NCBI GenBank assembly: GCA_015143295.1
Contig: CM026556.1
Location: 15,748,547 to 15,812,546 of the forward strand
Length of the DNA: 64,000 nucleotides
DNA from: Tetracentron sinense
Lineage: Eukaryota; Streptophyta; Magnoliopsida; Trochodendrales; Trochodendraceae
Direction of reading: 5' to 3'
Of this stretch, positions 20,580 through 32,438 are shown one piece after another. The notes under the pieces are model-generated. The model had not been told where the DNA came from and did not search any database. It worked only from the letters and a program-made list of their open reading frames with translations. Both the position numbers and the translations under genes were made by a program. Numbering within the stretch: position 1 is the first letter of the stretch; the number at the start of each line of letters is the position of its first letter.

Positions 20580-20955
20580 AAGCCGGATGTCGGGTCAGTC
20601 AAGGGTAGGGCATATCGCAAGATATGTCATACCTGGCTCACAAGTTAAACAAGCATAATGTCAAGGGTAGGGCATATTGCAAGATATGTCATGCCTAGCT
20701 CACAAGAAAACAAGACAAGGAGGTTCGTGTACCTTTTCTATATATATCTAGCCCTACCTAGCTCACAAGTTAAACAAGCATGAATGTCAAGAGTAGGGCA
20801 TATCGCAAGATATGTCATGCCTGGCTCACAAGAAAACAATACAAGGAGGTTAGTGTACCTTTTCTATATATATCTATTTCGCTGAAGGGAATTTACATTC
20901 CTGGCTCACAAGTCACCCCAAGGGCACTAACCTCTGGCTCACAAGTATACAAGTC
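20580..20955 (+). repeat. Hairpin plus CTCACAAG array in the C 5' LTR
   Basis: Three to four units carry GGGCATATCgcaaGATATGTC (CATATC/GATATG stem) and close with GGCTCACAAG; further units carry GGAATttacATTCC and a third spacer, again ending GGCTCACAAG. The 3' LTR has fewer units (52780-53010). Confidence 0.75.
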
Positions 20956-21313
20956 AAGAACAAGCAAGACATATGATTCCAAACAAGACAAGACACGCAT
21001 GCATGATTTTCACAAGCAAGACCAAGACAAGAAACAGGTTTTTAAATATGACAAGAAAGTTTTGGAAAAACAAACTAATTTCAAGAACAAGTCCAGGTTT
21101 CCAAACGTGAGTTTCACCAGAGTTTTCGCATTCATGCACGCATGTCAAAATTATCATATTACTTTATTTTCAATGCTATAAATGTTATATGTTGCTAGTG
21201 TTGCTTAAAATTGATTATTGTATATTATGGTTCACTATTGTTGTGTGAGGATTATTGCTATTGTTAGCTAGTAGCTTGTACTCGCTGAGTATTTCATACT
21301 CAGTCGTACTTTT

Positions 21314-21454
21314 ATGTCGGCAGGTACCGAGGAAGCCCTCAATCCTAAGCCTTGGGTTGAGGAAGAGTATGTTGAGGAGAGGGAGCCTCCTATCCAAATG
21401 CAGTCGCAGGAGGATAGGGACCGCGATGTCTGGCCTTACCTAGATTACTGTTAA
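21314..21454 (+). CDS. LTR micro-ORF, 46 residues (family C)
   Basis: It opens ATG TCG GCA GGT ACC like family A, keeps PWVEEEYVEE, and ends with a tryptophan-rich acidic tail (DRDVWPYLDYC) and TAA. Length equals that of the copies at 53381-53521 and 56155-56295 (141 nt). Differences from the family F copy in the core are mainly synonymous (for example GTT/GTC for Val and GAA/GAG for Glu). Its start lies 10 bases after the GCTGAG stem-loop. Role unknown. Confidence 0.5.
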   Translation: MSAGTEEALNPKPWVEEEYVEEREPPIQMQSQEDRDRDVWPYLDYC

Positions 21455-21731
21455 GCATAGTGGGCTCAACATTTCATTTGTATTTTGATAGGTGGGCCTA
21501 TCCACCTTTACTTTGATTATGTTATCTATATTTTCACTTGGGATACAGACCGTATATAGAAAGAAAAAAGTTGGTTCACGCTTCCGCACCCATGTTTAGC
21601 TTCCGTGCTCTGATTATCGTTGTTATTGTATCATGTTAGCCTTGTTTATTACAGGATGGTTTGGCAGGTATGAATAGTCACCTCTAAAGTATCCCTTTAC
21701 TCCTATGGGGTATTTCTAGGCGCGACAGAAG

Positions 21732-21743
21732 TGGTATCAAAAC
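21732..21743 (+). other. Primer-binding site, decayed (C)
   Basis: TGGTATCAAAAC follows GAAG after the LTR end. It differs from the tRNA-iMet site TGGTATCAGAGC by two G-to-A changes. Confidence 0.85.
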
Positions 21744-22048
21744 TCTAGGCATTAGAGTCCCTAGGGTCACTTAGTACATGATACCATGATTGAACAAGGC
21801 ATTAGGTGTTACGAAAGAGTCGTATTCGAAGTACAGACTGACAAGTTAGTCTAAGTCAAAACTGGTTGAGGTTCAACCAAACTTAGAGTCCTACGCTAGG
21901 AACATGGATTGTATGTTATGACATCATTATGTAAACCATGTGTGCATTGTTCTATGCTTAGTGAATATGTATTGAGAAAATGGTGAAATTGTTACTAAAT
22001 GCGTATCCAAGTTAGACTTATGTGTATTGTTGTTCTCAGGATCAAATC

Positions 22049-23289
22049 ATGAGATGCAATGCGTGGGGTCGCAGATACAACCCAAAGGGAAATGGAAGTG
22101 ATGCTCCATCGGGTGATGATCAACCCAACTTTGCCCAAGCTTTTGCTTCAATAGCCAAGACCTTGGCTGTGTTGGCCGCAAGGCAACCTACTACTACTCC
22201 TCCGACTGGCACACTTGTAACGGCTCCTCCCAATCGAGCCCAAATCCGGAATAGAGGCTTTTCAAAGGATGGGACCTCCAACATTTTGAGGAAGCATCGA
22301 TCCACTTGTGGTAGAAGGATGGATTCAGCTATTAGAAAAGATATTCTCAGTATTGGCGCCTACTGAGGCAGAAAGGCTTACTTAGGCCGCCTTCATGCTT
22401 GAAGGTGAGGCCGATCATTGGTGGAGGTCCGCACTTAGGACCCAAGATTTGACCCAATAGGGTCTAGTGTGGACATGGGGTGAGTTCATGGACATCTTTT
22501 ACAAGAAATACTTCCTCGTTGGGATGAAAGAAGAGAAGGAAGTTGAATTTATTACCATGGAGCAAGGTAACAAGTCGGTGGCGGCTTATGAAGCCAAATT
22601 TTTGGAGCTATCCAGGTTTCCTTCGCATATGATAGCGACCAAGGTTATGAAAGCTCAGAAATTTGAGAGGGGGTTGAAGGCCTACCTCAAGGATCGTGTC
22701 TCAATATTTAGACATGAGACATATGCCGAAGTCGTGGACAAAGCATTATTGGCAGAGGCTAATTCTAAAGAGTTCTTCAAGAGAAGAGGAATGGAGAAGG
22801 GCTAGTCTAGTGGCTCGGCAGAGAAGAGAGCTAGAACTATGTCATACCAGTCTGTAGGGCCAGCTCAGTCATAGAGGATATACTCTACACCTCAGTCTCT
22901 TCGCCCTTTTGGTCCACAGGCTTTTCGCCCGACTCTTACTCAGGCTCCTCGCCCCACAGTGACTCAGGCTACGGGTTATGCTCCTCCCACCTATTCGCAT
23001 AATATCTACACCCTTTGTGGAAGGAGGCATCCAACAGGGGAATGCCGAAAGGCTACCGGAAGTTGTTTCCATTGTGATGTCCAAGGCCACATTATTAGAG
23101 ATTGCCCCCGACGTCATCTACCAGCTCAGTCTCAGGGGAGTAGGCCCCCTGTTAGGCAGACATCTCAGCAGAGCTCTTCTAAGGCCTTGAGGGCCTCACC
23201 GTCTACCCGACCACCTCGCTAAGCCACCCAGGGCCAAGTTTTTGCCCTGTGAAAGAGAGACGCACGTGCATCCGATGATGTCGTGCAAG
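22049..23289 (+). pseudogene. gag: C gag, disrupted
   Basis: The start ATG gives MRCNAWGRRYNP. The gag domain follows (AAFMLEGEADHWWRSALR, VWTWGEFMDIFYKKYF, AAYEAKFLELSRF...RGLKAYLKDRVSIF) and a double zinc-knuckle region (CGRRHPTGEC, then CFHCDVQGHIIRDC). A frameshift lies near 22255-22330 and stops near 22383 (TAG), 22458, 22803 and 23221. The stretch VFAL...RDARASDDVVQ after the last stop corresponds to the Gag-Pro linker and ends at a GT donor at 23290. The first knuckle has lost its first Cys (Tyr). Confidence 0.83.
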
Positions 23290-23412
23290 GTACGCAATTT
23301 AATTTGAGAATATTTTCTATTATGTGATGAGTTTTTATTTATACTAGGTGTTACCTATGTATGATGTATGTTCTTGTTTGAAATCTGTTGATGTTAGTGT
23401 TTAATCTTATAG
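23290..23412 (+). other. Putative gag-pro intron (C)
   Basis: 123 bp, CAAG|GTACGC to CTTATAG|GT. Removal gives VVQ-G-ALLVNEY in frame; reading through meets TGA after 12 codons. Same position as in A1, A2 and D, although the internal sequence is largely different. Confidence 0.58.
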
Positions 23413-24254
23413 GTGCCTTATTAGTGAACGAGTATCTCACCCGAGTGTTGATCGACACAAGATCCACTCACTCTTTTCTCTCATCCAGTTTTGCAAAGGG
23501 CTTTTCAACTGAGTCTACTCCGTTGGAGCGAGAATTGACCATTGCGACTCCCCTTGGCAAGTCAGTTGATATAGACCGAATATACAAGGATAGTGTGGTT
23601 CAAGTAAGGGAGAATGAACTATTAGTTGATCTCATCATCCTAGATTTCCAAGATTTGGATTTTGATGTAATCCTAGGGATGGATTGGTTGTCAAACCACC
23701 ACGGCCATGTTGCATGTTTTGAAAAGATGGTGAACTTCAAGCTGTAAGGAATTAAGCCATTTCACTTTCGAAGATTGAGAGAAAGGGATATTGCTCGCCT
23801 CACAGCTTTGAGCTTAGCAAACCCAGAGGCACCGAACTCCTCAGCCATCCCAGTTGTGAGTGAGTTCTTGGATGTGTTTTTGGAAGAACTTCCTGGATTG
23901 CCTCCTGATAGAGAGATCGAGTTCGCTATAGAGCTTATTTCGGGCACAGCTCGAATTTCAAGAGCTCCATATAGAATGACCCCGATTGAACTCAAGGAGT
24001 TGAAGGTGCAGTGAGAAGAACTGCAAAGCTTGGGTTTCATTAGACCGAGTGTCTCACCATGGGGTACCCCAGTGCTATTTTTGAAGAAGAAAGACGGTTC
24101 AATGCGCATGTGTATTGATTACTGACAGCCAAATAAGGTCACTATAAAAAATCGTTATCTATTGCCAAGGATAGACGACTTGTTCAACCAGTTGAAGGTA
24201 TCATCAATTGATCTAAAGTCGAGGTATCATCAATTGAAGGTCAAGGAGGGAGAT
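23413..24254 (+). pseudogene. pol: C pol part 1: protease and N-terminal RT
   Basis: Protease motif reads VLIDTRSTHSFLS: the catalytic DTG has become DTR (GGA to AGA type change). The domain continues LGMDWLSNHHGHVACFEKMV, a TAA at 23745 breaks the frame, then the RT N-terminus ([36 protein letters not shown]) with TGA near 24012, and a recognisable but damaged [17 protein letters not shown]. It stops at GAGAT where solo LTR A3 is inserted and resumes at 37105. Confidence 0.85.
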
Positions 24255-24553
24255 TGTCGCGACCCAAAACCCACCCTAGGAGTTAGAGTGAACTTTGGAC
24301 GACTAATCATGGCTTACATGACTTGCTTGACAAACCAACCTGCAAAAACCCACAGAGCATATACAATAGAGGATATAAACAGCGGAAACATACTCTAACA
24401 TAGCAGAGCGGAAGTCTAAACAAACCTCTATGTATATACGAATCCAAGTTTACACAAAAGGAATCCAAAAGAAAGTGCGGACAGACCCGCCAAAATACAT
24501 GAAGATATATCTCTCATCTCACCCACAGCTATTCACTCAGAATCTACAACCAC

Positions 24554-24673
24554 CTAATGGTAACCCTCTACTGGAGGTTCCTCCAAAGGTTCCTCGACGT
24601 ACTCCTCCTCCACCCATGGACCAGGAGCACAAACATCAAATGGAGCAGCAGCTCCCTCAGAACCTGCCGACAT
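24554..24673 (-). CDS. LTR micro-ORF, 39 residues (A3 copy)
   Basis: An intact copy of the family A acidic frame: MSAGSEGAAAPF..., PWVEEEYVEE core, ending VEGYH. On the minus strand it starts at 24673, just after the stem-loop. Confidence 0.5.
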   Translation of the reverse strand: MSAGSEGAAAPFDVCAPGPWVEEEYVEEPLEEPPVEGYH

Positions 24674-25667
24674 AAGAAGTACGGCTGAGCATGGAATACT
24701 CAGCGGGTACTAAATACTAACCAACAATTATAGCATAAAAATGACAATACATAATCAGGAGCAATTCATATATGTCAAACGGAAACAATTCATATCGTAC
24801 AAGGAAATAAAGCAATTTATAATCATGCTTGTATTTCGTAGAAAGCCGATAAAACCTCTTGAAAACATCGTGCACTTGACTTGACTTGAAATATCTTTTC
24901 GTACTTGAAAGCTTGTCTTGTCTATCTTGCTTGATTCTTGTATGTCGTGTCATGTCGTGCATGTCATGCGTGCTTGCTTGTGATCATGTAACTTGTGAGA
25001 TATCCTTGTGAGGTGTACTTGTGAGATGCGCTTGAGAGGTGCCTTGAGAGGGAAGGGAGACCCTTCTTTATGCAATGCACTTGCGAGGGAAGGGAGACCC
25101 TTCTTCATGATATGTATGTACTTGCGAGGGAAGGGAGGCCCTTCTTCATGATATGCACTTGTGAGTGAGGGGAGACCCCTCGTGGAATGTTGGTTCTTGT
25201 TTTATTGTGAAAAGCGAGGTAAAACATATCGTAGGATATGTCCCACCTCTAACCATGTTCTTGAAAACCTCGATAAATCATGTGATGCATGCCGTGCTCG
25301 TGGGAACCGTGTACATACTTACATTTAAATTTAAATATGACATTTGGGTAATTTCACAACACATATAACATCAATGATTGAGCAATGTAATATTCATATC
25401 ATTTAGGGAAAGCAAGAAACACACTATCATAGGCCCTAACAATATCCATAATTTATTAGGCATGCGTTTCCTAATTTACAACTCACTTTATTCACCTTGG
25501 CATTTCATCAAACATGGTGTGTTCATTATTCATTTACCCTACAAAATGCTTTTCTAGAAGGGTTTAACTCAGATCATGCATGTATGTTCATTATTGGAAC
25601 AATGCCCCCCCATTTTAATCATCACAACACAACCATTGGCATCCAATCGCCCATTCCATCTCCATTC

Positions 25668-25712
25668 ACCATTCACCATTCACCATTCACCATTCACCAT
25701 TCACCATTCACA
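25668..25712. repeat. 7-bp microsatellite (ACCATTC)n in LTR A3
   Basis: About six perfect ACCATTC units. LTR A4 has about four GAATGGT units at the equivalent place (44680-44712), while A1 and A2 have fewer. Confidence 0.85.
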
Positions 25713-26409
25713 ATCATCTATCTCATAGTACAAATGTAAATAAAGGAAAATAAAGAGAAATAAAGGGAAAAGATGAACTATAACTAGGAGGGTAGTAAGA
25801 AGTACCGACCTTAATCAAGTGAGGAAGAAATCCCCTTCCAAAAACGACCGTGAGTTGCTGCCCTAGGTTGAGGAGATGCTCCTCACGAGCTTGTGCCTTG
25901 ATCTTGAAGAAAAATGGGCTTGAGTTGAGTGTGGGTTCACAAACCCCCCGATTTCTCTCCAAAATGGAAACCCTAGGTTTAGGAATCGCCCTCTCCTCTC
26001 TTCTTATCTCCCAATCTCTCTAAGTGTCGAAATGAAGCCCTAAATGCTCGGGTTAAACTCTTAAGGTAAGAGTGAACCGACCAAAAGACCATAATACCCT
26101 TACTGAAATTTCTACACAAACACGATGTCGCGACCCAAAACCCACCCTAGGAGTTAGAGTGAACTTTGGATGACTAATCATGACTTGCTTGACAACCAAC
26201 CTGGAAAACCCACAGAGCATATACAATAGAGGACATTATAGCGGAAACATAACTACAAAACACAGCGGAAGTCTAACAAACCTCTAAGTATATACATATG
26301 GTCCAAGTTTACACAAAAAGTAACCAGAAAGTGCAGACAGACCCGCCAAAATACATGGATATAATCTCTCATCTCACCCACAGCTAATCCACTCAGAATC
26401 TACAACCAC

Positions 26410-26529
26410 CTAATGGTAACCCTCTACTGGAGGTTCCTCCAAAGGCACCTCGACGTACTCCTCCTCCACCCATGGACCAGGAGCACAAACATCAAATGGA
26501 GCAGTAGCTCCCTCAGAACCTGCCGACAT
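26410..26529 (-). CDS. LTR micro-ORF (A2 3' LTR copy)
   Basis: 39 residues, MSAGSEGATAPF..., PWVEEEYVE core, ending VEGYH. Two replacements relative to A3 (Ala to Thr, and Glu to Val after the core). Open from start to stop. Confidence 0.5.
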   Translation of the reverse strand: MSAGSEGATAPFDVCAPGPWVEEEYVEVPLEEPPVEGYH

Positions 26530-27941
26530 AAGAAGTACGGCTGAGCATGGAATACTCAGCGGGTACTAAGCACTAACCAACAGTCATAGCATACGGATAA
26601 CATACATAAAGCAGGAAACAATTCATATCATACAAGGGAGTAAAGCAATTTATAATCTTGCTTGTATTTCGTAGAAAGCCGATAAAACTTATTGAAAACA
26701 TTGTACACTTGACTTGGCTTGAAATATCTTTTCGTACTTGAAAGCTTGTCTTGTCTATCTTGCTTGATTCTTGTATGTCGTGTCGTACGTGTCATGTCAT
26801 GCGTGCTTGCTTGTGATCATGTAACTTGTGAGATACACTTGTAAGATGTACTTGTGAGATGCGCTTGTGAGATGCCTTGAGAGGGAAGGGAGACCCTTCT
26901 TTATGCAATGCACTTGCGAGGGAAGGGAGACCCTTCTTCATGATATGTATGTACTTGCGAGGGAAGGGAGGCCCTTCTTCATGATATGCACTTGTGAGTG
27001 AGGGGAGACCCCTCGTGGAATGTTGGTTCTTGTTCTCTTGTGAAAAGCGAGGTAAAACATATCGTAGGATATGTCCCACCTCTAACCATGTTCTTGAAAA
27101 CCACGATAAATCATGTCATGCATGCCGTGCTCGTGGAAACCATGTACATACTTGCATTTAAATTTAAACATGACATTTGGGTAATTTGACAACACATATA
27201 ACATCAACGATTGAGCAATGTAATATTCATATCATTTAGGGAAAGCAAGAAAACACACTATCATAGGCCCTAGCAATATTCAGAATTTATTAGGCATACA
27301 TTTCCTAATTTACAACTCGTTTTATTCACCTTGGCATTTCATCAAACATGGTGTGTTCATTATTCATTATTCCTTTAAACCTAAATCATGTTTTTCTAGG
27401 TGAGTTTACTCACATCACACTTGTATGTTCATTATTAGTACAATGCCCTTTCCCATTCATTCATCACATCATCCACACGGCATCCATTCGCCAACATCCA
27501 CCTCCATTCACCATTCATAACCATCCATCTCATAGCACATGTGTAAATGAAAGAAAATCAAAAGAAATAAAGGCGAAAGAGGAACTATAACTAGGAGGGT
27601 AGTAAAAAGTACCGACCTTGATCAAGTGAGGAAGAAATCCCCTTTCCAAAATGACTGTGTAGCTGCTGCCCTAGCTTGGGGAACGCTCTCCACGAGTGCT
27701 TGAGCCGAGATCTTGGAGAAGAGCCGAGCTTGAAGTGATCTAGGGTCTCAAACCCCTTTGATTCTTCTCCAAAATGGAAACCCTAGATTTAGGAATCGCC
27801 CTCTCCTCTCTTCTTATCTCCCAATCCCTCTAAGTGTTGAGAATGAGCCCTAAAGGCTCGGGTTAGACTCTTAAGGTAAGAGTGAACCGACCAATTGACC
27901 ATAATACCCTTACAGAACTTTCTGCCAAAAACACTAGTGCC

Positions 27942-28392
27942 GAACACGTTAGGCTGTGAATAGTGCCAAACACGTTGTGCTGTGAACAGTGCTGAACACG
28001 TTGTGCCTTGAACAGTGCTGAACACGTTGTGCTGTGAACAGTGCCGAACTCGTTGTGTTGTGAACAGTGCTGAACACGTTGTGCTGTGAACAGTGCTGAA
28101 CTCGTTGTGATGTGAACAGTGCTGAACACGTTGTGCTGTGAACAGTGCCGAACTCGTTGTGCGGTGAACAGTGCTGAACACGTTGTGCCTTGAACAGTGC
28201 TGAACACGTTGTGCTGTGAACAGTGCCGAACTCGTTGTGCTGTGAACAGTGCTGAACACGTTGTGCTGTGAACAGTGCCGAACTCGTTGTGCGGTGAACA
28301 GTGCTGAACACGTTGTGCTGTGAACAGTGCTAAACACGTTGTGCTGTGAACAGTGTTGAACACGTTGTACTGTGAACAGTGCCGAACACGTT
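27942..28392 (-). repeat. 26-bp tandem array, about 18 units (A2 3' LTR)
   Basis: Units of CAGCACAACGTGTTCAGCAC plus TGTTCA (minus strand), a few with CGAGTTCGG instead. Because 26 is not a multiple of three and no stop word occurs, all three frames of this strand stay open and spell a 26-residue periodic peptide. It is not a gene. Confidence 0.93.
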
Positions 28393-28544
28393 GTCCGTTG
28401 TCTTATGTACAACGTGCCCGCTGTCTGCTGTACGACGCACCCGTTGTTGCTGTACAACGTACCCGTTGTCCGTTGCACAACGGATGCACAACGTATACGT
28501 TGTTTGTGCGTTGTTTGTGCCTTATCAGAGCACGTTGTCAGAGC

Positions 28545-28650
28545 ACGTTATCCGAGCTACGTCCTTACTGCCTTCCGAGCTATGTCCTTAGCGCCCTCCG
28601 AGCTACGTCCTTAGCGCCTTCCGAGCTACGTCCTTAGCGCCTTCTGAGCT
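28545..28650 (-). repeat. 23-bp tandem array, about 4 units (A2 3' LTR)
   Basis: Units CGAGCTACGTCCTTAGCGCC plus TTC on the plus strand. Two to four units occur at 36208-36305 and about seven at 36740-36895, but only one in A1 and A4. Confidence 0.85.
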
Positions 28651-28867
28651 ACGATTTCCTGCAGGTCCAGACTGTTTTGGCCATATCTTTTGACTCGTTC
28701 GTCCGATTTTGACGATTCAACTTGCGTTGGGTTCGTACTTCGAAAAGGAACATTTCTGACGTTTCAAAATTTCTAATTTCTTCCTTATTTATTAATTATA
28801 CCTCTTTAAAGGAAAAATGGCAACGAAAGTGTCATGCACTAAATGTGAAAAGGTCCGGGGCTCTACA

Positions 28868-28885
28868 TCCTCCCCCCCTTACAAA
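28868..28885 (-). other. Polypurine tract (A2)
   Basis: On the minus strand GTAAGGGGGGGAGGA directly precedes the 3' LTR. Confidence 0.88.
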
Positions 28886-28967
28886 AATTTCATCCTCGAA
28901 ATTTAGACGCTACTTGCATTACAAACCAAAACAAAAATTCCAGTCATACACAAACTTATACAAAAAC

Positions 28968-31900
28968 TCATTCAATTAATTCTGGGTACTTTGCTTTGAC
29001 TTCGGCTTCACACTCCCATGTAGCTTCTTCCCGAGCATGGTGTTGCCATTGCACAAGAACCAAAGGGATTGTCTTGTTGCGAAGCACCTGATCTGTTCGA
29101 TCCAAAATCTGAACCGGCTTTTCAATCAAGGTGTGGTCCTCTCGAATCTCCAACGGTTCCAAGTCTATGACATGCGAAGGATCCGCAATGTACTTCCGAA
29201 GCATAGACACATGGGAGACGTTGTGAACCGCGGCCAAGTGAGGTGGGAGAGCTACCCTGTAAGCAACCTCACCAACTCGAGTGATAATCTCAAAAGGCCC
29301 AACATACCGAGGACTCAGTTTGCCTCGCTTGCCAAATCTCATGATCCCTTTGCTAGGAGATACTTTCACAAAAACTTGATCCCCTACTTGAAATTCCAAG
29401 TCCCTACGGCGCGTGTCCGCATAACTTTTCTGGCGATCTTGAGCGGCTTTCAATCGATCCCGAATGATCTTAACTGTGTTTACAGTTTGCTCAATCAACT
29501 TCGGACCAAGTACTTTCCTTTCTCCTGCCTCATCCCAATAGAGAGGAGACCTACAACTTTGCCCATACAAGGCCTCAAATGGTGCCATTTGGATACTTGC
29601 CTGATAGCTGTTATTATAGGCGAATTCAACCAAAGGCAAGTGCTCTTCCCAACTGCCTCTGAAATCCAACATACAAGCCCGAAGCATGTCTTCAATGACT
29701 TGGTTCACTCTCTCGGTTTGTCCATCCGTCTGTGGATGAAAAGCAGTGCTGAAATCAAGTCGGGAACCCATAGCTTCCTGAAAGCTTTTCCAAAATCGTG
29801 ATGTGAATCTTGGATCCCGATCCGACACAATACTGACAGGCACTCCGTGCAACCTCACCACTTCCTTGATGTACAAAGCAGCTAACTAACTAGAGTTGAA
29901 AGTAGTTCGGTAAGGCAAGAAGTGAGCGGACTTCGTCAAACGATCCACTACTACCCATATCGCATCTGAACCCCTTGCCATCTTTGGCAAGCCAACTATG
30001 AAATCCATGGATATGTTCTCCCATTTCCACTTGGGAATCGGAAGGGACTGTAATAGACCTGCGGGCCGTATGTGTTCTGCTTTCACCTGTTGGAACACCA
30101 AGCACCGTGCTACATATTCCGTAACCTCCCTCTTCATATTCCGCCACCAAAAGTGACTCTTGAGGTTCCGGTACATCTTCGTACCCCCTGGATGCACAGT
30201 GTACTTTGCCCGGTGGGCTTCATCCATAATCTCCCTCCGAAGATTTGCATTGGCTGGAACACACAACCTTCCCTTGAATGTGATAGCACCTCGGCTAGTG
30301 AGAGAGAAGTCCTCACTACCCTTAGCAACTTCCTTGTCCTTATAAGCCAACAATTCAGCATCCGTGGCTTGGTATTCTTGGATCAAATCTATAATGTATA
30401 GCCGAACCGTGACATTTGCCAAGATAGGACTACGAACAGAGTCATTCACACTAATGTCCAGATTTGCCAAGTCTTCAAGTAGCTTCCATTCCTGCACTAA
30501 CATGCATGCTAATAACCCCGGAGGTCTTCTACTCAAAGCGTCAGCCACTACATTTGCTTTACCCGGGTGGTATTGAATGGTACAGTCATAGTCTTTCAAA
30601 AATTCCATCCAACGCCGTTGCCTTAGGTTCAGCTCCTTTTGGGAAAAGAGATACTTGAGACTCTTGTGATTGATAAACACATAGAACTCCACCCCATAAA
30701 GTTAATGACGCCAAATCTTAAGTGCAAACACGACCGCCGCAAGCTCCAAGTCGTGCTTGGGATAATTCTTCTCATGCTCCTTCAACTGCCTTAATGCATA
30801 GGCAATGACTTTCTTGTGCTGCATGAGTACGCACCCAAGTCCAACGTGCGAGGCATCACTATACACCTCATACCCATAAGGTCCGGATGGCACAGTAAGG
30901 ACAGGGGCTGTAGTAAGCCTCTTCTTCAGTTCCGTGAAACTGATCTCGCACTTATCACTCCATACAAACTTGGCGTTCTTCCTTGTCAGGTAAGTTAGCG
31001 GTGCTGCAAGGCTAGAGAAACCCTCTACGAATCTCCTGTAGTAGCCTGCCAACCCAAGAAAGCTGCGTATCTCGGTAACACTCTTGGGCCTCGCCCAACT
31101 CATAATTGCTTCGATCTTCTTTGGATCTACCGAGATACCTTCTACAGAAACAACGTGGCCTAGGAATGCCACCTCTTCCAACCAAAACTCACACTTGCTA
31201 AGTTTGGCGTATAGCTTGTGCTCTCTTAGCATTTCCAAAGCAAGGCATAGGTCGCGTGTGTGATCTTCCCGTGTCTGGGAATAGACCAAAATATCATCAA
31301 CAAATACAATCACGCACCTATCAAGATATGGCCGGAACACCCGGTTCATCAAATCCATAAAGGCTGCCGGCGCGTTCGTGAGTCCAAAAGGCATCACCAA
31401 GAACTCGTAGTGTCCATACCGAGTCCTGAAAGCAGTTTTGGGAACATCTTCCGCCTTAATCTTCAACTGGTGATAGCCCGATCGAAGGTCTATCTTCGAG
31501 GAAAATCTCGCTCCCTTCAACTGATCGAACAAGTCATCAATCCTAGGCAAGGGATACCTATTCTTTATAGTGACTTTGTTCAATTGCCTGTAATCGACGC
31601 ACATCCGCATCGAGCCATCTTTCTTCTTAACAAACAACACCGGGGCACCCCACGGTGAGACACTTGGTCGAATGAAACCAAGGCCTTGCAATTCCTCCAA
31701 TTGAGTCTTCAACTCCTTGAGTTCAATAGGGGCCATTCTATATGGAGCTCTGAAAACAGGAGCTGTGCCTGGTGCAAGCTCGATCACAAACTCAATCTCC
31801 CTATTTGGAGGCAATCCCGACAACTCCTCTGGAAATACATCCAGGAATTCACTCACAACCGGAATAGTCGATGAGTCCTTTGCTTCAGGGTTAGCTAAAG

Positions 31901-32294
31901 CTCAACGCCGCAAAGCGGGCAATGTCTCTACTTCTCAACCCTCGAAAGTGAAATGGTTTTCCTTCTACCGGCTTGAAGAGTACCATCTTCTCAAAGCAAG
32001 CTACATGCCCATGATGTGATGCTAACCAATCCATTCCCAATATAACATCAAAGTCTTGGAATCCAAGGACGATGAGATCAACTGCCAACTCGTGGCTTCC
32101 AACTTGGACCGCACTATTTCTATACACTTTATCTGCCAATACTGTTTTGCCGAGCGGAGTCGAAATGGCTAACTCCGGTTTTAGCTGACTAGGCTCCACA
32201 GAAAAGCCTTCTGAAAAACTCGGCGAGACAAACGAATGAGTAGACCCGGTATCAATCAACACTCGAGCCAAATACTTATTGACTAGTAGGGTTC
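28968..32294 (-). pseudogene. pol: A2 pol: protease to chromodomain-like tail, nearly intact
   Basis: Protease [13 protein letters not shown] with an intact DTG; RT with [46 protein letters not shown] and FVDDILVYS; RNase H with [10 protein letters not shown]; integrase with its zinc finger, [17 protein letters not shown] and [14 protein letters not shown]; tail [18 protein letters not shown] ending at 28968. Damage: one extra T near 31896 (frameshift after protease), TAC to TAA after KIWRH near 30703, D to N in the second RNase H motif (FINHKSL), and CAG to TAG near 29887. It is a useful reference for reading damage in A1. Confidence 0.92.
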
Positions 32295-32438
32295 CTGAAA
32301 TTTTAACTATCGGAGTTAATCCATGCATCAACAGTGTATACATGTAGGTATATATATATATAGCATACCAAGTACGTACACAAGGAATAAAACATAACAT
32401 AACAATCATGAATAAAGAAAATAACTCCAAACGCGTAC
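32295..32438 (-). other. Putative gag-pro intron (A2), open in frame
   Basis: 144 bp, CAAG|GTACGC to AAAATTTCAG|G. Unlike the other copies it is a multiple of three without stops, so retention would add 48 residues including a hydrophobic run (FSLFMIVMLCFIPCV) between Gag and protease. Confidence 0.58.

Larger units (their letters stand above)
19206..21727 (+). repeat. C 5' LTR (family C)
   Basis: 2522 bp, 165 bp longer than the 3' LTR, chiefly through an extra hairpin/CTCACAAG repeat unit around 20600-20860. In order: the 52-bp box (19343-19394), a cluster of CGATCG-type palindromes (19440-19650), TATAAGG (19714-19720), a CTAGGGTTT...AAACCCTAG stem near 19802-19842, a CA microsatellite near 20478, CATATC-gcaa-GATATG hairpins each followed by TGGCTCACAAG (20580-20955), the stem-loop 21284-21304 and the micro-ORF 21314-21454. 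Confidence 0.92.
26126..28867 (-). repeat. A2 3' LTR (family A)
   Basis: 2742 bp, 174 bp longer than its 5' partner. The difference is accounted for by the 26-bp array (18 versus 11 units). The micro-ORF (26410-26529), stem-loop, hairpin/octamer array and the 52-bp box at 28679-28730 are all present. Confidence 0.95.

Noticed and set aside
20780-21181. 133-codon frame in the C 5' LTR
   Set aside because: It runs through hairpin/CTCACAAG repeats and is not preserved at full length in the 3' LTR.
27789-28478. A long open frame (229 codons) with 26-residue repeats, likewise at 43695-44367
   Set aside because: It is the by-product of a 26-bp tandem repeat without stop words; all three frames on that strand are open. 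No conserved start or domain.
28940-29801. Long antisense frames over integrase (254 codons at 29037-29801; 209 codons at 4859-5488)
   Set aside because: They are shadows of the pol sense strand, occur opposite the same integrase codons in A1 and A2, and contain no domain.
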